Shown one piece after another: positions 60,369 to 64,000 of a stretch of DNA of 64,000 nt (position 1 is the first letter of the stretch; each line of letters starts with the position of its first letter). The notes beneath the pieces are model-generated. The model saw nothing but the letters and a program-made list of their open reading frames with translations, was not told the origin of the DNA and did not search any database. A program made the position numbers and the translations under genes. This DNA comes from Eubacteriales bacterium (GTDB taxonomy: Bacteria > Bacillota > Clostridia > Lachnospirales > Lachnospiraceae), in contig JAUNHC010000019.1 in NCBI GenBank assembly GCA_030524175.1, forward strand, positions 1 through 64,000. Reading direction: 5' to 3'.

Positions 60369-61379
60369 TTGGAGAAGATAATAGACGAAAAAATAATGAA
60401 AGACACAGCCCGGCGTGTATGTAACTGGGGAAAATGGGGCAAAGAGGATGAAATCGGGACTTTGAATTATGTAAATGAAGAATGTATTATCCGGGCAGCA
60501 GCTCTAGTAAAAAAAGGCATGGTCTTTCAGCTTGGAATGAATCTGGATACAACAGGCCCACAAAATGGTGCATCAAATGAACGTTTTAATCCGGTTCATA
60601 CAATGTTGTGGTCTGGAGTGGATGCAGTAAGTGGAAGAGAGCTGTATCACCATGGACCGCCAAAGGATCATGATCCGGAATTGCCCTGGTATAGTACTAA
60701 TTTTTCTGATGATCTTATATCCATGCCGCTGCAGGCTGCAACACATTGGGATGCTTTGGCACATATTTTTTATCGGGACCTGGATACGGGAGAAATATTT
60801 CTGTGGAATGGAAGAAAAGCTGAAATGGTGGACTCCGCCGGGTGTTGGGCTTCCGGTATCGATAAATACGGAACAAAGATGGCCGGACGGGGAGTATTGC
60901 TGGATATAGCAAGATTTAAAAATGTGGATTACATGCTTCCCGGTGAGGGGATTACGGCAGAAGATTTAGAATGCTGTGCCAGGGCGGAAGGCGTGGAAAT
61001 ACAACGGGGAGATTTTTTGCTTATCAGAACGGGTGATGCAGACCGCAGGATCAGGGAAGGAAAGTGGGGAGAGTATGCAGATGTCAGACCAGGAGTGGAG
61101 TTCGAGACTATATGTTATTTTCATGATAAAGAGGTGGCAGCTATTGCCGCGGATACTTATGGTGTAGAGGTAAGCCCGAATCGGTCGCTGGTATTTGATA
61201 ATCCTTTTCACTGGCTTGCCCTGCCCATGTGCGGTATGCCTCTTGGTGAAAATTTCAGACTGGATGAACTGGCGAAAGATTGTGAAAAAGACGGTGTGTA
61301 TGAGTTCATGTTTGTATCTCCCCCGTTGCTTGTGACAAATGGAACAGCATCTCCGCTGAATCCATATGTAATAAAATAA
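60369..61379 (+). CDS. Cyclase-family metal hydrolase (kynurenine-formamidase-like fold)
   Basis: 336 residues. The metal motif THWDALAH (Thr125-His132; usually HxGTHxDxPxH) and HDKEVAAIAADTYGVEV, GDFLLIRTGD are cyclase-superfamily features. Members hydrolyse amides, lactones or cyclic diketones (formylkynurenine, isatin, polyketide rings). Starts with TTG at 60369, placed by AAAGGAGAT at 60354-60362. With an amidohydrolase next, it may open or hydrolyse the aglycone ring or a lactone. Exact substrate unknown. Confidence 0.88.
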   Translation: MEKIIDEKIMKDTARRVCNWGKWGKEDEIGTLNYVNEECIIRAAALVKKGMVFQLGMNLDTTGPQNGASNERFNPVHTMLWSGVDAVSGRELYHHGPPKDHDPELPWYSTNFSDDLISMPLQAATHWDALAHIFYRDLDTGEIFLWNGRKAEMVDSAGCWASGIDKYGTKMAGRGVLLDIARFKNVDYMLPGEGITAEDLECCARAEGVEIQRGDFLLIRTGDADRRIREGKWGEYADVRPGVEFETICYFHDKEVAAIAADTYGVEVSPNRSLVFDNPFHWLALPMCGMPLGENFRLDELAKDCEKDGVYEFMFVSPPLLVTNGTASPLNPYVIK

Positions 61380-61392
61380 TGGAGGAGATTAC

Positions 61393-62145
61393 ATGTATTA
61401 TATTGATGCACATGCGCATATTGGGGATTGCAGAGTTTTTGATATGAACGTAACGGAAAAGCAGTTTTTACATGAAATGGAAAAAAGCGGTGTGGATGCA
61501 GCAATTTTACAGCCTTTTCCTGGAGCTTTTGACTATCTGGCGGTTCATGATCAGATTTACAGAATGTCACGGGAAATGCCTGGAAAAATTTATGGACTTG
61601 TGAGCATTAATCCCCATAAGGATAGGAATATTCTTGAAAAGGAAGTTCGTCATTATGTAGAAGATTGTGGATTTGTAGGGATTAAGCTGCATACTCAGGG
61701 ACATGCAGTGCATCCGGGATCGAGGGATGCACATGCATTATATGAAATAGCTGCAGGATTAAAGATACCGGTTAACGTACATACAGGACTGGGAGTGCCG
61801 TTTGCCATGCCTTCTCTTTTGCTGCCAATTGGGAAACAGTATCCGGAAATAACATTTGTTGTAGCTCATTCAGGTACCTTGGTATATTCAGCAGAAGCGG
61901 TTATCTTAGCAAATGAGTGCGAGAATGTCTATTTAGACACGACAATGTGTGTGATTGAGGATCTTTTGATGTTAAAACGTGAGTTAGGTGCGGAAAAACT
62001 GATTTTTGCATCAGATTCTTTAAAGAGTATGACGCTGGAACAGATGAAATTCAGGGCGGCAGAATTTTCTGAAGAGGATTTAAAGAAGGTATTTTACAGG
62101 AATGCAGCAAAGGTATTTGGTTTAGATGTCTATAAAGATTTATGA
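61393..62145 (+). CDS. Amidohydrolase-2 family hydrolase/decarboxylase
   Basis: 250 residues. Metal-binding pattern IDAHAHIG at the N-terminus, KLHTQGHAVHPG, VNVHTG, VVAHSG and FASDSLK, typical of the amidohydrolase-2 (ACMSD/lactonase-like) group. Such enzymes hydrolyse lactones or decarboxylate aromatic acids. ATGGAGGAGATTAC upstream, 13 bp after the cyclase gene; the MFS gene follows directly. It is likely a step in breakdown of the same compound. Confidence 0.88.
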   Translation: MYYIDAHAHIGDCRVFDMNVTEKQFLHEMEKSGVDAAILQPFPGAFDYLAVHDQIYRMSREMPGKIYGLVSINPHKDRNILEKEVRHYVEDCGFVGIKLHTQGHAVHPGSRDAHALYEIAAGLKIPVNVHTGLGVPFAMPSLLLPIGKQYPEITFVVAHSGTLVYSAEAVILANECENVYLDTTMCVIEDLLMLKRELGAEKLIFASDSLKSMTLEQMKFRAAEFSEEDLKKVFYRNAAKVFGLDVYKDL

Positions 62146-62168
62146 GAAAAGGGGTGAGAGAAAGCGTT

Positions 62169-63380
62169 ATGAAAACAGATAGGAGACAACTGAATATTCT
62201 TTATTTTGTATCTCAGTGCGGGTATTGGTTTGCCAGTTGTACAATATTCAGTTTTTCAACCGTTTTTTTATTACATCGAGAACTTTCTGTTTCCTGCATT
62301 GGAGTGGTAATAGCATTAGGCAGCATATTGGGGACGGTTGCACAGCCGTTTTTTGCGGGTGCGGTAGACCAGGGATATATCCGGTTACATACACTGATGA
62401 AGGTTCTTGTGTATCTGCTGGCGGTTTGTATGGCATTATTGTTTTTTGTTAAAGGCCCGCGGGTGCTTATAATAGCAATATTTCTTATTGCTGATATCCT
62501 GCTGTGGGTAATTATGTCTCAGGAAAACAGTCTTAGTATTTATTATGTGAATAGAGGGATCTTTTTAGATTTTGGCATTGCCAGAGCAGGAGGGTCAGCG
62601 GCATTTGCGGTAGCATCTGTTATTCTGGGGTGGCTGGCACAACGTTTTTCAGCAAGTGCAGTGATGATAGGAGGGGGAGCCGGCTTGGCAGTGCTGCTGG
62701 TGTCTATATATTATCTGCCTGTACTGGATGAAACAAAACAGGAATGTGCAGATGAGAAGAGACAAAAGAGAACAGCGTCCGGCGGATTTCTGGCATTTAT
62801 AAAAAAATACAAAAAGTTTACGGCAGTTTTGATCGGTGTAGCTATGCTTTTTAATTTTCATAATATGAATGTTGCGTATTCCATTAATATTATCGAGAGG
62901 TTTGGAGGAAATGCCTCACATCTCGGTCTGGGATTTTCGCTTGCAGCTTTTGCAGAAATCCCTATGCTGTTACTTTTTTTAAGAGTTAATAAAAGAATTA
63001 GCAGTAACAGACTTTTGATCGTGGCAGGTGGGTTTTTTATAGTCAAATCATTTTGCTTTGTTTTTTGCGGCAGTATACGCCTGTTTTATCTGATCCAGAT
63101 TTTTAATATGGGGTCCAATGCATTGATTTTGCCAGCCTGTGTCAGATATGCAGATGAAATGATGGAGCCTGGAGATAAGTATAAAGGGCAGGCATTTGTA
63201 GTGGGGGCGGATGCGCTGGGCAATGTGTTAGGAACCTTGCTGGGAGGATTTATTGTTGATTACGCAGGTGTGAATGCAATGATCAGATTCGGAGTAGTGT
63301 TTGCGGTTATCGGATTTCTTCTTTTGATATTCAATGGGAAAAATCCGGAAGAAAAACAGATTGTATTAATTTCTGATTAA
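62169..63380 (+). CDS. MFS transporter (12 helices)
   Basis: 403 residues, about 12 membrane helices, with a central cytoplasmic loop rich in Lys/Glu near residues 195-220. Resembles the LacY/nucleoside-symporter-like MFS_1 group. Start chosen at ATG 62169 because GGGGTGAGAG lies 9 bases upstream; an alternative ATG at 62142 overlaps the previous stop as ATGA and would add nine residues. As a second transporter in the operon, after the ABC importer, it may import a companion substrate or export a product such as the released aglycone. Confidence 0.88.
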   Translation: MKTDRRQLNILYFVSQCGYWFASCTIFSFSTVFLLHRELSVSCIGVVIALGSILGTVAQPFFAGAVDQGYIRLHTLMKVLVYLLAVCMALLFFVKGPRVLIIAIFLIADILLWVIMSQENSLSIYYVNRGIFLDFGIARAGGSAAFAVASVILGWLAQRFSASAVMIGGGAGLAVLLVSIYYLPVLDETKQECADEKRQKRTASGGFLAFIKKYKKFTAVLIGVAMLFNFHNMNVAYSINIIERFGGNASHLGLGFSLAAFAEIPMLLLFLRVNKRISSNRLLIVAGGFFIVKSFCFVFCGSIRLFYLIQIFNMGSNALILPACVRYADEMMEPGDKYKGQAFVVGADALGNVLGTLLGGFIVDYAGVNAMIRFGVVFAVIGFLLLIFNGKNPEEKQIVLISD

Positions 63381-63405
63381 TTATTTACTAAAAATGCTTT
63401 TTTCC

Positions 63406-63431
63406 TTGACAGAAATAAAAATTTATAAAAT
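63406..63431 (+). promoter_or_regulatory. Promoter-like TTGACA with AAATTTATAAAAT motif before the last LacI gene
   Basis: TTGACA (63406-63411) followed by AAATTTATAAAAT (about 63419-63431), much as at 51219-51247. The -10 box is not clear-cut because the region is nearly all A/T (AATAAT at 17 bp). CTTTATAAGA further down (63438-63447) is another partial motif copy. Confidence 0.6.
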
Positions 63432-63465
63432 AATATTCTTTATAAGAAAGAGAGGATAAGAGCAT

Positions 63466-64000
63466 ATGTCATTAAAAGCAAAAGAGGTAGCTGAAATATT
63501 AGGTATTTCACAGGCTACTTTGTCGCTGGTGGTAAATCAGAAGCCGGGGATCAGTGATGCGACCAGGCAGAAGGTACTGTCAGACTTAAAGGAAAAAGGC
63601 TTTGAGTATCTGCTTGAAAAAAAAGGAAAAAAGAGAACGGTTGATCAGAATGCCCAAAACGGCAATAACAGCCAGATGATGACGGAACAGCATCAGGATA
63701 ATACCATCGCTTTCGTGATTTATCAGATAAAGGGTGAACTTTTGGGATTCAATTCTTTTTTTCCGATGATCATGAATGGAATAGAAAAAACTGCCCGGCA
63801 GGAAGGATACAACATCAGTTTTATTAACATCCAGAAAGAACAGATAGATGAAGGAATTGATTACATTAAAGCCTCCAGATGCTGTGGATATGTCATTTTT
63901 GCTACAGAGATGCAGGAAGAAGATATTTTGCCGTTTAAAGAAATCGGCCTGCCGTTTGTTCTCCTTGATAATAATTTTAATGATGATATCAACATTGTAA
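63466..64000 (+). CDS. LacI-family transcriptional regulator (3' end beyond the window)
   Basis: Open from ATG 63466 to the window end (178 codons). Helix-turn-helix LKAKEVAEILGISQATLSLV at residues 3-22, then GISDATRQKVLSDLKEKGF, a charged linker (about 52-80) longer than usual, and the start of the sensor domain (TIAFVIYQIKGELLGFNSFF, MNGIEKTARQEGY, CGYVIFATEMQEEDI, PFVLLDNNF). The linker replaces the normal hinge helix. It is the full-length relative of the HTH-less protein at 50155 and probably controls cluster D. AAGAGAGGATAAGAG upstream. Confidence 0.9.
   Translation, partial: MSLKAKEVAEILGISQATLSLVVNQKPGISDATRQKVLSDLKEKGFEYLLEKKGKKRTVDQNAQNGNNSQMMTEQHQDNTIAFVIYQIKGELLGFNSFFPMIMNGIEKTARQEGYNISFINIQKEQIDEGIDYIKASRCCGYVIFATEMQEEDILPFKEIGLPFVLLDNNFNDDINIV

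Noticed and set aside
1-64000. tRNA, rRNA or insertion-sequence genes
   Set aside because: None could be recognised by eye in any intergenic region; most gaps are short or filled by regulatory structures.

Overview
The window looks like a chromosomal stretch of an anaerobic, gut-type Firmicute, most likely Lachnospiraceae (Blautia/Dorea/Clostridium-like). This rests on AGGAGG-type ribosome binding sites, moderately low GC, an FMN riboswitch in front of ribU, four LacI-family regulators with a DNA-binding domain, CUT1 sugar importers without their own ATPase gene, and a ferredoxin-fused EtfA typical of anaerobes. The genus is inferred from protein style only. No rRNA, tRNA, CRISPR array or intact insertion sequence was seen.

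Layout. (1) 1-2.8 kb: the tail of an unknown gene, a hairpin-rich possible RNA (200-442), a PBECR4-type predicted nuclease, the FMN riboswitch with ribU, and a palindromic repeat element. (2) 2.7-11.3 kb, cluster A: LacI regulator with its own operator, AnmK-family sugar kinase, ribose-type ABC importer, Gfo/Idh/MocA dehydrogenase and zinc alcohol dehydrogenase; probably uptake and catabolism of an unusual (perhaps anhydro-) sugar. (3) 11.3-22.9 kb, cluster B: a GNAT/YoaP protein and a divergent LacI repressor, then a TIM-barrel isomerase, RbsD pyranase, CUT1 importer, MDR dehydrogenase, two Gfo/Idh/MocA enzymes, a VOC enzyme and a hydroxypyruvate-isomerase-like protein. (4) 22.9-30.3 kb: WYL regulator, a two-component system with an ABC-2 transporter (antimicrobial-peptide-resistance style), a NUDIX hydrolase and a secreted Ig-like-repeat protein. 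(5) 30.5-43.2 kb, cluster C: CUT1 importer, VOC, SDR, GH43 beta-xylosidase, epimerase, YesN/YesM-type two-component pair and GH120 beta-xylosidase; a xylo-oligosaccharide locus. (6) 43.5-64 kb, cluster D: Gfo/Idh/MocA and LacI; a minus-strand operon of an HTH-less LacI-like sensor, three TIM-barrel proteins and a PepD peptidase; and a plus-strand operon of a ribose-type ABC importer, an OYE/Fe-S/FAD oxidoreductase, a Gfo/Idh/MocA enzyme, EtfB, ferredoxin-EtfA, a cyclase-family hydrolase, an amidohydrolase, an MFS transporter and a LacI regulator cut by the window end.

How they fit together. The window holds five Gfo/Idh/MocA oxidoreductases, five xylose-isomerase-like TIM barrels, two MDR dehydrogenases and two VOC enzymes beside four sugar importers. 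This gene mix resembles oxidation-dependent glycoside cleavage (keto-sugar formation, elimination, hydration, reduction; also C-glycoside deglycosylation) rather than plain glycolytic sugar use. Cluster D is the most novel part. It adds what looks like an electron-transfer module (OYE-type flavoenzyme plus Etf carrying a 2[4Fe-4S] ferredoxin domain) and two hydrolases, suggesting that the imported compound is a glycoside whose non-sugar part is also reduced or opened. An AT-rich motif (AAATTTATAAR) recurs in its promoter regions and may define the regulon. Substrates cannot be read from the sequence.
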